Source: Coriaria nepalensis
Taxonomy: Eukaryota; Streptophyta; Magnoliopsida; Cucurbitales; Coriariaceae
Length of the DNA stretch: 64,000 nt
Reading direction: 5' to 3'
Assembly (NCBI GenBank): GCA_027186245.1
Contig: CP114487.1
Span: forward strand, 3,043,501 to 3,107,500
The position numbers and the translations under genes are program-made. The notes below the pieces were generated by a model, which saw only the letters and a list, made by a program, of their open reading frames with translations, ran no database searches and had not been told where the DNA came from. Below are positions 25,080 through 37,103 of the stretch, in pieces (position 1 is the first letter of the stretch; each line of letters starts with the position of its first letter).

Positions 25080-27170
25080 TACAGGGAGAGTTCTCTAACA
25101 TGATTTATATAAAGATACTTGTTGAATTTATTTCTAATGTTCAAATGGTTTATGAGAAAAGTAAGAGGGATCAATTTCGGATAAAGTTACAACATGAATA
25201 TGAAGTTACTCGCTCTAATATGATAAATCAAATTCTTTCTCTATCTTTGGGTGATTGTTTTGGTGAATTAATTTGTGAAGAGCAATGTCTTCTTACACAA
25301 GCTAGTTTACGGATCTCTTAACCTAATCCAATTGCTTATATAGCTCAAGGAAAAGGGAAGGGTTGAGATATGTGCAAAGTTCAGTGTTTTAGCTCCAAAG
25401 AATATGGTCATATTGCTGCAAATTTTGGTAAAACATTTTGCAACTATTGTAAGAAATAAGGTTATACTATCAAAGAGTGTACTACTCAACCTCAGAATCA
25501 CTTGGGTACTGCTTATTCTACTAGCATTACTCCTTAATTTTCTCTGATAGTCCAAACTTCTATTACCCCGGAAATGTTGCAAAAGATTATTGTTTCCGCC
25601 TTTTTAGCCTTTAGGCTCCAGGGTAAGCAAACTTATTCATCTCCGTCTTGGCTTATTTACTTTGCTGCATCCAAATCATATGACTAGTTGTTCTGATACT
25701 CTTAGCAATATTTGCCCATATCATGGAAACTCGCATATTCAAATAGCTATTGGATGTCATATATACCTATTAATGTTGTCAAGGATCTTAATTCCTTAAA
25801 TTATGAATTTTTGTTATCTCCCTACAATTATCTACTAATCTTATCTCAGTTGATCTGTTAGTTAAAAATAATTGTGATGTCCATTTTTATCGTGGTGATT
25901 ATCTTGTGTAAAATCAGGTGACAGGAATATATTCATAAAGATGCCTAAAGTTGTGAAATTGTTTCTCCTACATTTTTCCATTCCTAATTATTTATCTTTA
26001 TCTTGTATGATGATTCATAATAAGAGTGAGGTATAGCATAAAGGTTTAAGTCATCCAAACTCTGTTATTTTGTCTAATATCTTGAATAGTTATTGGATAA
26101 TAAAGTACATGTTTCTCCGTTCTTATCATTTGATTATTCTGCATGCAAATTGAGTAAGAGTAAGTCTCTTCCATTTTCTTCTACGTGCAAAAAAATATTT
26201 TGATATTATACAATGATATTTATGGTATCATACCTATCATTTCTCAGTATAAGTATTTTATAATATTCATTGATGATTTTAGTCAATATACTTAGGTATA
26301 TTTTCTTCACGCCAAATCTATGGTCTTTTATATTTTCAAGACTTCTAATTTATGTTGAAACACAATTCTTTACAGTTTTAATATTTTGAGATCTGATTCT
26401 GGTAGGGAATATAAATCCCACGACTTTCGGTGTCAAATGAAAAGATCATCATCTCTAGGATTTGATTCACATCTTATTGATTAAGTATTATGTTCTTTCT
26501 AAATTTTGCATTGAAACCTTATCTTCTACAGTTCATTTGGTTAACTGACTCTCCTCACATGTTTTGCATGTTCAACCAACTTTGCTCCTTATTGACATCA
26601 ACCTTATCCAAGCTTGTTCAGATGCCTATCACTAGGCCTGATTTCATATCAACAATTGCTTCATCTTCCAGGAGCTTGGCAACAGACACTCAACTAGAGT
26701 TTCATGTCTTATTAATTTGTATGGTTATTCTCCTTATCAATATGGTTTCCTTATAGTTCTCTTAATGTTACTTTATCTTATGTTCTCCTATTTATTTTTC
26801 TGAAGCTAAGAAATATGAATGCTAGCGGAAAACAATTGATGAGGAACTTAAGGCTCTTTAGGAAAATCATACATCCACTATCAAAGCAATTAGTTGTAAA
26901 TGAATTTAATGAATTAAGTTTTGATATGATGGAACTTTAGACTGCTATAAGGCTAGATTGATGACACTCGATAATCAGCAAAAGTATAAGGTCGATTATG
27001 AAAAAACATTTACTTTAGTGACAAAGATGACTATTGTGCATACTATTGCAGCTTTTTAGGGTAGACCCTTTATCATATGAATATCAAAAATGTATTTTTC
27101 CATAGTGATCTAAAAAATGATATTTACATGAGGCCTCCATTAGGATACTTACATTTATGTAAGTTAAAGT
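25080..27170 (+). pseudogene. Copia element remnant (gag, integrase, RT scraps)
   Basis: Plus-strand peptides in pieces: LQGEFS, RDQFRIKLQHEYEVTRS and NQILSLSL (UBN2-type gag), then CNYCKK and GYTIKEC as decayed zinc knuckles near 25440-25500. Much weaker integrase-like text follows, and finally an RT-like segment VFFHSDLKNDIYMRPPLGYL near 27090-27160. No frame stays open beyond about 90 codons. No LTR pair was found. Confidence 0.6.
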
Positions 27171-30060
27171 GGTTTTTAATATCAGTAAATATAAAAAAAA
27201 ACTTATCTAAAATTAACCGAAAAATTAAATATATTACTAATTGAACTTTTTTTTTTATAACACGCTGGTGGATCAGATTTTTTGTTTAAATTAATTGGTC
27301 GAAAGTTACTTTGTACATTGTCGGCAATTTTGATGGTCCTATAGCATAACATAGGCATCTTAGTTTAATTCAAGATTTCAAAAGTGGGGTTTTTTTTTTT
27401 TTTTGTCACCTCGTGTTATATTGTAATTATTCATGTTAGAAAAAAAAAATTATTTTTCTAATTTAAATTCAACAATTTTATTTAAAAAAAATTGTAGATA
27501 TATATATCTACGACAAAACATAAATTAGGGCTCCCAAACTTATTATCGTACGGCAAGATATTTTGATGGGGACACAATTGATAATAGAGGATCGATGGTT
27601 TAGATTGAATAACTAAAGTTGGTAAAAGGAACAAAAATAATACTTTAATTGAATTATATTTAATCTTAACCTTCATTCAGAATAGCTAAGTGAACAAATT
27701 GAAATTATCCGACTAAAAACTGAATTTTCATACGAGATATTATTGTGTGAGTACGATTTAGAATCATGGAATTAGAAATAGATTAAACTAAATCAAATTC
27801 TATATATTATATTATATTATATTATATTATATCATATTATTTAATGGTGAAAAGGTAAGTGAAAATTGAAGGGATCCCACATAAACTTACCTTTCCAAAT
27901 TGAAGCCTGCAAATTTTGAGGTATGATGCATGACAAGTCCAGTGCACGAGTTTTACGCAGAGCCTTTGATGATTCTGAATGTTGCAAGTCATCTGCCAAT
28001 GGTACGTTAGTACTTTTCCTTACTTTTTTTCTGATTTTAAATGAATAAATAAATTAATATAATTCACTTAAGACATATATCTATGTCATTATGGTTGTAA
28101 TAACTTAATCTTAATGTGTCTTTTTTTTTTTTTTGGGTCGAATTGACGTGTGTTTGTTTGGTTAAGATTTCTATTTTGACTTTTTTGGGTCAATATTATT
28201 ATTTCTATTTCATTTTTAGTAAAATAATAATTATTTTTGTTATTACTTTATTTAATTTATTGTTTTTATTATCGTTATATTATTATAAATTTAATTTTTT
28301 TTTTTTTTGGCTCTCATCACATAGTGGAAGAATGCAATCACCAAGCTATATAGCATGTGATCCAAGAGCCTGTACTTAACGGGGGAGTTGATAGAGAGAA
28401 GGGGGAGTTGTTTGTATTTAAAGGGCTTAACTTTCATGTGGCCCACTTAACAGCCTGTCCATTTCCATTTTCATTTTAAAAATAAACACCAAATGGGTGG
28501 GTCGAGGTGGAGGATGATGAGGAGCGTTGCGTGGGCCAATTGGATCTTTGTAGACTAAGAGATGAAGACAGAGAATTGGGCCTACAAGAACAGTCATATA
28601 AACAAACTGGCCCAAATCCTAGATTGTCGATCCTTCACATGCAGGGAGTAAGTAGTAGGCGAAAAAAGCCCATATTTTAGGCTTCCCTTGCACTTTTATT
28701 TATGATCATGAAAATGACAATTCAGTTTTGTAAGCTAGAAGCTTGGATTGGAAGCTACTTTGTCAATAAGACCGTTATGCTTTGGGCGGGGGACGATAAT
28801 CCAATTACCGACTAGTTTATTCCATTAATTTGACTATAGATAAAGCCACAGGCCCCCTAAACAGGACGACTTTCTTGTTCTTAGTAAGAGAGCACGTAGT
28901 TACATACTGTCTATGTTTATATCATATAACTTATAGGAATGTAAGAATTTCTCTAACAGTAATAATTATTGTATAATTTTCAAATTAATATGAAAAAGAA
29001 AATTTAAATTATATATATATATATATATATATAAGAAGATTACATAAGTATAAAAATGGATGGCATGGGACATCATGAGGATATGATCCAAGAAGCCCAA
29101 TGTGAGGCCCAATTCCATGAAAGGATGTCTTTCACTGTGGGATTCTATAGGACTAACTCCATAAAATGGGCCGAATGAGTCCACTACCTAATTAGTCAGC
29201 CTCATTGTAAGCTCACTTAACCTTTTTTTTTTTGGGTCCCCTTTTGTGACAAAATCTAGCTGGTTTTCCACCCAAGTATTAGGAATAGGAATATATCAAG
29301 TCCATTGTCTAGAGGAGAGGTCTAACGGGATCGCACTCATTTATGCTCTTGATTATGGTTCTATAGTTTTGACCGAATATTAAATATTACAACACAACCT
29401 AAGAATTTTTTCTTTATATGTTGTCCAACCTTATTTTACTCCAAAGTTCACTATTTGGAAAAAAATTTTAGACATCAAATCATCATCATAAATATATTAA
29501 ACAGTCACTTTGATTTATTTTTAAGACAAATTGACTCCATCTCACTTTCATACTTTGTTTATAAAAAATGTTCTAAAATTATTAAGATCCGGTTAACATT
29601 TCAAAAAATTTGAGGGAGAGTTAAATTCGAAAAATTATACTATTTTTATTAGAAATTCTCGATTTCTCTATGAATGTAGAAGATAACTTTCCGAATCATA
29701 TTTAATCTTGTCAATATACGAAATTACAATAAATTAAATTATATTTATAACATAAACTTTAATGAAATGTAATTAGTATTGATAATATGTGAAATCACAA
29801 ATGTAATTTGAGCATGTCTACTAGAATTTTAGCAGGTGATATTCTTTTATACGGATGTCCTATTATTCTATAATTCTTATGCCCTATTCTTTTATGGGTT
29901 TGAGTTTGAGCAATAATTTGATTTTTGTGAAGAGTAGAATTCGATTATCAAATATAGAATTCAAATGCAGGACAAGTAACATAAGATCGAGTAGAGTTCG
30001 GGGAGTTTAATATTCGACTAGACAAAAAACAAAAGATTCGGGTAAATGTGGTAGTAAGTG
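27170..30060. other. Intergenic stretch upstream of the kinase gene
   Basis: AT-rich, with an (ATTAT)n run near 27800-27840, (TA)n near 29010-29031 and several poly-T tracts. The sequence at 27910-28010, ending in a 'g|gtacgt' donor, could be a stray exon but no neighbour supports it. The last few hundred bases presumably hold the kinase promoter. Confidence 0.4.
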
Positions 30061-30194
30061 AAGTGAAGTGAGTGAGCGAACTGCGAAAGAAAGAAAGGGG
30101 GGGGGGGCAGTCCCTAATTCTCATTCCCCACACAAAAAGAAACAGAAAAGAAAAAGGTGGTGGGGAAAAAAAGTTCTTTTTGTACAATCCCACG

Positions 30195-30359
30195 ATGGTG
30201 GCGATGATGATGCCTGCAATCTCCAACGACAAAAATTCCTCTTTCTTCTTCTTCCTCCTCCTCCTCTTCCTTCTCCTTCTTCTCTTTCCAATTCTCTCAC
30301 ACCCCACAAAACTAACCATGGTTAGTGTTTCTTTCATCCTCGATGAAAGAATAACTTGA
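30195..30359 (+). other. Upstream ORF (54 codons) in the kinase 5' leader
   Basis: An ATG at 30195 opens a 54-residue reading frame ending at 30359, 77 bp before the kinase ATG. The peptide starts MVAMMMPAISNDKNSS and continues as a long Phe/Leu-only hydrophobic run, like a signal or membrane segment. It comes from a (CTT/CTC)n pyrimidine tract, so the composition may be incidental. If it lies in the mature transcript it could reduce translation of the kinase. Transcript extent is unknown. Confidence 0.35.
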
Positions 30360-30436
30360 AGAAGAAGAAGAAGAAAAAAAAAAGAGCTTTAGACGGGTTG
30401 CAAGTAATTACTTGAATTTTTCTATTTCTTAGTTGA

Positions 30437-32737
30437 ATGGAGAAGAAGTGTGGATGTTGGGCTGTCCTTAAACGCGGCGTTGGAGGTGCCTGTAAATCCT
30501 CCACTCCAAGAGACCCTGCCGGTATATATATATATAATAATACATAACTTCTTCTTCTTCTTAATCTTTTGCTTTCATATTTCATAACTCTGTTACAAAT
30601 TTATAGATCTAAAAGTTATTGAAGTTTGATCCAAGTTAATCAGAAAAATGCTTTCAACTGCATCCACAAATGGCTGCCATCTCTAGTTTCCAAAATTCTA
30701 CTCAGAATTTTGCCCTCCTCCGTTTCTCTGTTATGTTTATCAAAATTCAACATACATACCTTTACTTTATGAACTAATACTTACCTTCATATAATAATCT
30801 GACCAGCTCTTTTGATAGATGGAAAGTGATAATGTGAAATCAAAATAGAAAACACATCTCAGATGATTTTTGCCCTCCTCTGCTTTTCACCTATCATAGA
30901 GATGATTTTTGATGTTACAACTTATAATTTAGTAATTTTGAACGGTAAAAAAGATGTGTTTTTAAATTGAAGTCCCATTGTTGTTTTTTCCGTGAAGGTG
31001 CTGAAACGCGTTACCTTAATGCGAGCAACAGAGAATTATGTGCTCCAAATGAAGCACAGTCATCTCCAGATAATCTAAATCCACCACCATTGCAATCCGA
31101 TAACAAATCGAAATGCCATTTACTACAGTTTTCATTCCAAGAATTAAAATCCTCAACTGGGAATTTCAGGCCGGATAGTATTCTAGGCGAAGGAGGGTTC
31201 GGATATGTCTTCAAAGGATGGATAGAGGAGAATGGCACTGGCCCCGCTAAACCTGGATCCGGAATTACTGTTGCCATTAAGAGCTTGAAACCGGACGCCC
31301 TTCAGGGACATAGAGAATGGGTGGTTAGTTAGTAGAAACTAGATAAGAACTCTTGCTTGGGTGCTAATACATGAACTTTTATATGATGTTTTGTTCTGAT
31401 TAATGCAGGCTGAGGTTGGTTTTCTCGGTCAACTTCACCATCCGAATCTCGTTAAGCTCATTGGATATTGCATAGAAGATGATCAAAGGCTTCTTGTTTA
31501 CGAATTTATGACTCGTGGAAGTCTCGAAAATCATCTTTTCAGAAGTAAGTCTTCCATTTCTTTTACCCAAATAAATACTATTTATGGAGCCAAAAATAAA
31601 TGCTGGTCTTGTCTTAAAACATATTTGTAGGGACTATGCCTCTTCCATGGTCCTATAGGATTAAGATTGCACTTGGTGCAGCAAAAGGATTGGCCTTCCT
31701 ACATAATGGTCCAGAACCTGTCATCTACAGAGATTTTAAGACATCAAACATCTTGCTTGATTCGGTATATATATATATACTTATTAATATCATTGATAAA
31801 TGATGTGAAAACTTGGAATTTTTTTAGTTAACTGTGTTTTGGACTTCTAGGAATACAATGCAAAGCTTTCAGATTTCGGTTTGGCAAAAGCCGGGCCTCA
31901 AGGGGACAAGACACATGTTTCGACCCGGGTCGTCGGAACATATGGCTATGCTGCCCCAGAGTATGTTATGACAGGTAATTAAAGACAAATGATTTGATTC
32001 TTCTTCTTTTGAAGGAAAATCGGAAACAAAACAATGTTAGCCTAGTTAGTTTTTCATCAGACTTTTGTCCAAATTCAAGTTTTCCCAGACTACAATTTCA
32101 AATACTAAATTTGCCTCACACCTCAGAAAACCCGGTTTGAAATTTAAGTTAATAAATTTCAAACTGTAATTTACATCAATTCAAACTTGAACTCTATACT
32201 AAAAACCCGTTTCAGAAATCCAATGCTAAAACCGCTATGGTCCTAAAATTTTGGCTTCTTTTTCCAATCACAGGGCACTTGACATCTAAGAGTGATGTAT
32301 ACAGCTTTGGAGTAGTAATGCTTGAGATATTAACAGGGAGAAGATCAATGGACAAGAAACGCCCGAGCAGAGAGCAGAACCTCGTGGCATGGGCTAAACC
32401 CTACTTATCCGAAAAAAGAAAGATTTACCAACTCGTAGACCCTCGTTTACAACTAAACTATTCCCTTAAAGGGGTCCAGAAAGTGTCTCAGCTTGCTTAC
32501 AACTGCCTCAGTAGGGACCCGAAATCACGGCCCACCATGGATGAAGTGGTCAAGCTCCTCACTCCTCTCCAAGACCTTAATGATCTTGCTATATTGACAT
32601 ATCATTCCCGTTTGACTCAGCAAGGCCGGAGAAAGAAGAAACCAGATGGAGCTATGCAGCATGGGTATGGTACTACCCAGCCGAAAAGTATCAGAGCTTC
32701 TCCTTTGAATACTGGGAAGCAGCAGCAGTATAGATAG
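30437..32737 (+). CDS. Receptor-like cytoplasmic kinase, subfamily VII (PBL34-36/PIX7-like)
   Basis: Six exons: 30437-30521, 30998-31323, 31409-31544, 31631-31764, 31851-31974, 32274-32737. All introns are GT-AG, and the phases add up to 422 residues plus stop. It is a Ser/Thr kinase: GEGGFG loop at residues 92-97, ATP-binding K123, helix-C E139, catalytic YRD-FKTSN with D217 and N222, DFG D235-G237, activation segment [14 protein letters not shown] ending at E264. '[14 protein letters not shown]' (Y in place of the H of HRD) is characteristic of RLCK-VII. The family relays signals from surface immune and growth receptors at the plasma membrane. The N-terminus is MEKKCGCW: no Gly2 for myristoylation, but Cys5 and Cys7 could be S-acylated. 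The C-terminal tail is short and basic. Exact orthology within the PBL family is not certain. Confidence 0.93.
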
Positions 32738-32960
32738 ATTGGCTATAAATCAAGTTCTCTTCTTGATGATTGGTTTACTTATGAGATGAAAACGAAAACG
32801 TCCAAAAATTTCGAGTATTTTATCATGTAGTATGTATACGTATTGAAGGTTATATTTATATGTATTTAATTAGCCACCTTAATTTATGTATGTTTCTTTG
32901 AGTTTTTTTCTTTTCTTTTCTTTTTTCTGGGTGTCGCTTATGTTATGATATGCTTGTTCC

Positions 32961-32966
32961 AATAAA
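32961..32966 (+). terminator. Poly(A) signal of the kinase gene
   Basis: AATAAA 224 bp after the stop codon, in a T-rich context, at the distance expected for a plant 3' UTR. Confidence 0.45.
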
Positions 32967-32969
32967 TAG

Positions 32970-34450
32970 TGAAACAGTTTCCCTCAGCAGTTTGATTTTC
33001 AGATTAACTGGTGTACAAGACAAGCAACCAAGCATTTTTTTCCCCACCAAGGGAAGAGAACATATGCTGTCTGTAATGTATATATATATAGGAAGCATAT
33101 TGTTAGCTTTATGCTGATCATAAATATCTATGAATCTTATCTAGCTTTAATAAAATTTCATGAATCAATCTCCTAAAACACATTCAAAGCTGTTTGACAG
33201 TATAAGGTAGAAAATTTGACAAACAAAAAGTTTACGTCTTTTTATCTGTCACGAGGTGATGAAAATTGATAAATCATGCATTTACTATTTATACATATAC
33301 TTTTGGGCCAAGAAATCCATGAAGTTAGAGCTGGCTTGATTTACATGATGTGCTAACAAATATAAGGTTATTGTTGACTTCAAATTTTACTAATTCCAAG
33401 AGGCCTGTCATCCTTCTAGAAGGAACATGAAGCTCTTTCCTATACTCTTATCACTTTACTAATCTAAACCCTGAGATACGTTGATTTATCTTTATCTATC
33501 ATGAATTCCATCTAAGTTCTTAAATTTAAGGATCGGAGGGGATGCGTCAACCATTGCTCTAGAGATCTTTCTATTATATTACAGAACATTCTATTGAATC
33601 AGAAAGAGATACAATTTTTGACATAAACGGTACGTATAAAACTACTGTTTCATAAGAAACCCCGGATCTCACACTAAAGTAATACAACTAATAAGATGAA
33701 CATGGACGAAAGCTTAATCTACTAGCTAGTAAATGACATTAAGGTTGTAATTCTCAAGGTTGTCATAATTAATGATGAAGCATGCATGCTAGCTTCATCC
33801 ACTAAACCAGCGATATCAACAATTTTGTGTATCAAGTCAAAGGATATATATTGAAGATGAGAAGTCAAAGGTGTTTTATGTTTGATACTGATCTGGTCCC
33901 ACAAAAGAGAAACGAATATATTTCAAAGTCAAATCTATGGTCAGAGCTTCATGAAGAACCTCCTCCTTATACCTTTTCCTCTCTCTCTCTCTCTATCCAT
34001 CCTCTGGCTCATATCTTAAACTTTCCCTCGATTACTGATCAGTTCTGGATCTTCATCAACATCGATCATCCTGACCATTAATTAGCTCCCAGCTGTGATC
34101 AATAGAGTACCATTCCGGGCCTTGATTCGATCATGATCATCACATACATTAACACCGACAAGCTAGCTTTGATCTTTCACAAACATTTCCCTTCATCCAG
34201 TATTTGATATATTCTTTAACATCAAGAAACTTGGAAGGGAAAAAAAAAAAGGAAAGAAAGAAAAAATTTATTAAAAAAAAAAAAAGAAGATGGAGAAGCC
34301 CCCTGATTTGTTAGCAAGTGAGGGGATTCATCCTAAACGTCCAAAAATTAATCTGATCTTGCCCATATTCATGATCCAGATTGAACCAAAAGCTCATGCA
34401 TGCATGATCAATCCATATTTCTTTTTTAGTACTCCTATTCTCTTTCTCTG
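32970..34450. other. Spacer between kinase and snRNP25-like gene
   Basis: The two genes converge. No further gene is seen; the part near 34450 is the probable 3' UTR of the minus-strand gene. A 70-codon plus-strand ORF at 34290 overlaps that region and looks like chance. Confidence 0.45.
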
Positions 34451-34457
34451 TCGTAAT

Positions 34458-35291
34458 TTAATTGATGTTCTGCACAAAACGCAACTGTATTTGAAAGGAT
34501 AATTAGAGAGAAAAAGAAAATATTAGAGAATAATTAATGTTGAAATTAATTATTATATATATATATAAGGCCAACATTTATCCAACATCACCTGATCACC
34601 GTCCTTGATTCCAAAATGTCGAATGCATGCGTAATCATCAATCAATTTCTGACCTTTATAGCTTAAGCAAAAATGGCCCCACACATGTGACCTGCACCAT
34701 ATGATAATCAATCATGATTATCAATGTTAATCAATCGATTAAATCTTAATCGCCCTTAGCAGCTAGATTAACATTCCATGTATTGTTTTCCGTTTATATT
34801 TCAAACTCTGATCCTATGATGTAACGATTTGTACGTTGATAATTCATTATCAGACGTCCAAAACATTCATTTTCTCATACGAGATATCAGTATATAAAGA
34901 ACATACCATGAAATTATCGATTCTGTATTTTGCGGGAATTGACTAAATACTTGTTCCACGGCCTGTTTAAGTTCCGCCACCGTCGCCGTCCTTACGATTT
35001 CCACATCTATAAATCCACCATCACCATTCAAAATATCCTCATCATTATTAAAATATACATATATTATATATATATATACATGTAAAATGTTTGAATCTTT
35101 TGTTGATTACCGAAGCGAGAGCCATCCAATTTGAGAACAGAGAGGACGAGAAGCTGAGGAGGAAGCTTGTTGTATCCGAAACCTCGTCGGAAGCTGGTAT
35201 TGCTCCGCATGATCAGCAGGACGGAGCCACAGAAAAAAAAGGAATAATAATTATTACCAGGCGAGTCTAGTTTATCAAGATTTCCTGACAT
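34458..35291 (-). CDS. U11/U12 snRNP 25 kDa-like ubiquitin-fold protein
   Basis: Four exons on the minus strand: 35291-35111, 35006-34907, 34691-34592, 34484-34458. GT-AG introns and compatible phases give 135 residues. Key segments are YNKLPPQLLVLSVLKLDGS (strand 1), FDVEIVRTATVAELKQAVE (strand 2 and helix), SWSHVWGHFCLSYKGQKLI, then IRHFGIKDGDQLRFVQN. This is the ubiquitin-like fold of plant proteins related to SNRNP25, a component of the U11/U12 di-snRNP that recognises minor (U12-type) introns. Plant relatives of this type have not all been shown to be spliceosomal, so the role is inferred from family. The last exon adds only eight residues, shorter than I expect for relatives. Only exon 1 forms a sizeable open frame, so the gene is easily missed. 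Confidence 0.87.
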
Positions 35292-35299
35292 GTTTTAAA

Positions 35300-35640
35300 G
35301 TTTAATTTGTTGCTTTTAATTAAAATAGAAACAAACTTGTAACAAGACCTAAATAATAGGGAATGGAGAAACCGTCCAATCACCGAGCTAGGGTTCCGAG
35401 TTTCAACAAAAGGAATTTTCAATAAAACGATTTGTTAATTAACCACATTACGGTTTGATTTGGTTCTAGGGTTTGGTAATTGAGATAAGAGGGGAAGAGC
35501 AAGAGAGAGAGAGAGGTGCTCTCCTTGTTTGTTGCTAAATGACAGCAGATATTTTCAAGCATAACATATTAAGGTAAGTACAATTTAACAGAAGTTATGT
35601 TATTTTATGCATCATGCATGAGAATGTATCTTAACTATCA
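35300..35640. promoter_or_regulatory. Probable leader and promoter of the snRNP25-like gene
   Basis: Upstream on the minus strand, the sequence contains two AACCCTA-type motifs (on this strand; ctagggtt at about 35390 and 35466 on the plus strand), common near transcription starts of plant translation and RNA-processing genes. A GA-repeat lies near 35500. The start site was not determined. Confidence 0.35.
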
Positions 35641-35650
35641 ATTAGCCATC

Positions 35651-35872
35651 GCAAAACATGTCGATCGAAGGCGTGTGCCGGGTGTCCTAACATTAGCATT
35701 AAGTACTAACCAAACAACAAAGTACTTGTTGCTTAACGATATATAGTTACTAATTATTACTTATAACTGATTTACTCGCAAAACAAAGTACTTAACATTA
35801 GCATTAGTACTTGTTGCAAAACATGTAGATCGAAGGCGTGTGCCTGGTGTCCTAACATTAGCATTAAGTACT
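35651..35872 (+). repeat. 57-bp direct duplication, 165 bp apart
   Basis: 35651-35707 and 35816-35872 are identical at 55 of 57 positions (gcaaaacatgt.., ..taacattagcattaagtact). The sequence between also contains partial copies (cttaacattagcattagtact near 35790). A recent local duplication in the space between the snRNP25-like gene and MIR171. Confidence 0.9.
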
Positions 35873-36529
35873 GATTAATTTCTAGTTCTACAAATAAAAC
35901 ATATACCCAGTCATTTACCACTGTTATCAAGTAGGTTTTAGTCATAACTTGTACATGTACATTTTACTTCTTCAGTAATATATGTTGAGTTTAGTGTGCG
36001 CTCATTCAATTTCCCACACTTTATCAGTTTATCTTAGTTCTAAGTAAGTATTACATATTAGACCTAGCTAATTCCATTTTCATTATTCCTTCTCTTTCTC
36101 TAGGCATGAGAAACTATATACTTGGGCATATATTATAGAATATATAGAAAATTTCACATCTATAGATCACAGATGGAGTTGATAATATATATTTTCTGCA
36201 ACCTATAGATGATCAAGTTGCTAAATTAAACAAACACCTGCATTCCGGCATCGACGATATGAAGATTCGATCGGTTAATCCATTGCAACATGCTTGAGTG
36301 TCACTTGATCGATCTTGATCCATTCCTAGCTTACCTGGTCCTCCAAAGCATTTGTTCAAAACTTATTCAAAGCTCCTGTCTCTAATTTGTCAAAAATTAC
36401 ATCAAGAGGGCTTTTCTGAGAATGAGTTCATAGGAAAAGGAAATGTATGTCATCTCATTAGGATTATATACACACAACAATACGCATAAAGAAAGAGAAG
36501 ATTAATTGAAAGAGGAAAGGGGAATTATT

Positions 36530-36650
36530 AAGAAAATTGTAGCAAAAATGATATTGGCGCGGCTCAATCCGAGATCGTTGTTTACAAGTTACGTGTGTAA
36601 AGATCCGTCTTCAGATTGAACCACACCAACATCGCTTTCTTTTGCTCCCT
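36530..36650 (-). ncRNA. MIR171 precursor
   Basis: Minus strand. The 3' arm (36567-36547) contains TTGAGCCGCGCCAATATCA, the miR171 core. The 5' arm (36634-36614) contains GATGTTGGTGTGGTTCAAT. With the usual two-base 3' overhangs the duplex pairs at every position but the first, using G-U pairs, and the loop is 46 nt. miR171 cleaves mRNAs of HAIRY MERISTEM GRAS transcription factors and so affects shoot meristem and branching. The 5'-arm form resembles the miR171k type I recall from legumes. No coding exon overlaps. Confidence 0.88.
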
Positions 36651-36654
36651 TTCA

Positions 36655-37068
36655 CCTTCCACTTATCTAATCAAAATCTCGTATTCATATACATCTATAC
36701 ATTGAGGACAACTACCACTTTTTTCCCAAAGAAGATTAACAGAGAAAATCATGGTGCTGCACATCCATGATTTTCAATGGTCCTCTTGGCCTCCTACCAT
36801 GCACGCAAGCTTTTCTTGAAACAAAAAAGGAAGAAGAAAACATAATCAAGATGAAGCTAGCTATGGTCTCTTATTGCTTCAAAAGAACAGAATACGATGA
36901 TATAGGTGGGCAATGGTCGAAAGATTTAGGTGTATCTGGATAGAGGAGGAAAGGACAACTTAATTGATTGGTGGAGTAGGCGGTGGTGGTTTGGTTGGTG
37001 GTAGGGAAGAAAGAAACAGGCTTTGTTGATCTAATTGTATAGTGGGTTCACTAGACTATTATGATTCT

Positions 37069-37103
<35 letters not shown>

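Noticed and set aside
27910..28012. Possible exon reading MMHDKSSARVLRRAFDDSEC before a GT donor
   Set aside because: No second exon, no recognised domain and no homology cue; kept only as a note.
29948..30337. 129-codon minus-strand ORF with an Arg/Lys-rich run
   Set aside because: Antisense shadow of the pyrimidine-rich 5' leader of the kinase gene.
31011..31277. 88-codon minus-strand ORF
   Set aside because: Antisense of kinase exon 2, which has clear coding evidence on the plus strand.
34290..34502. 70-codon plus-strand ORF starting MEKPPDLLASEG
   Set aside because: It overlaps the last exon and 3' UTR of the minus-strand snRNP25-like gene and shows no domain.
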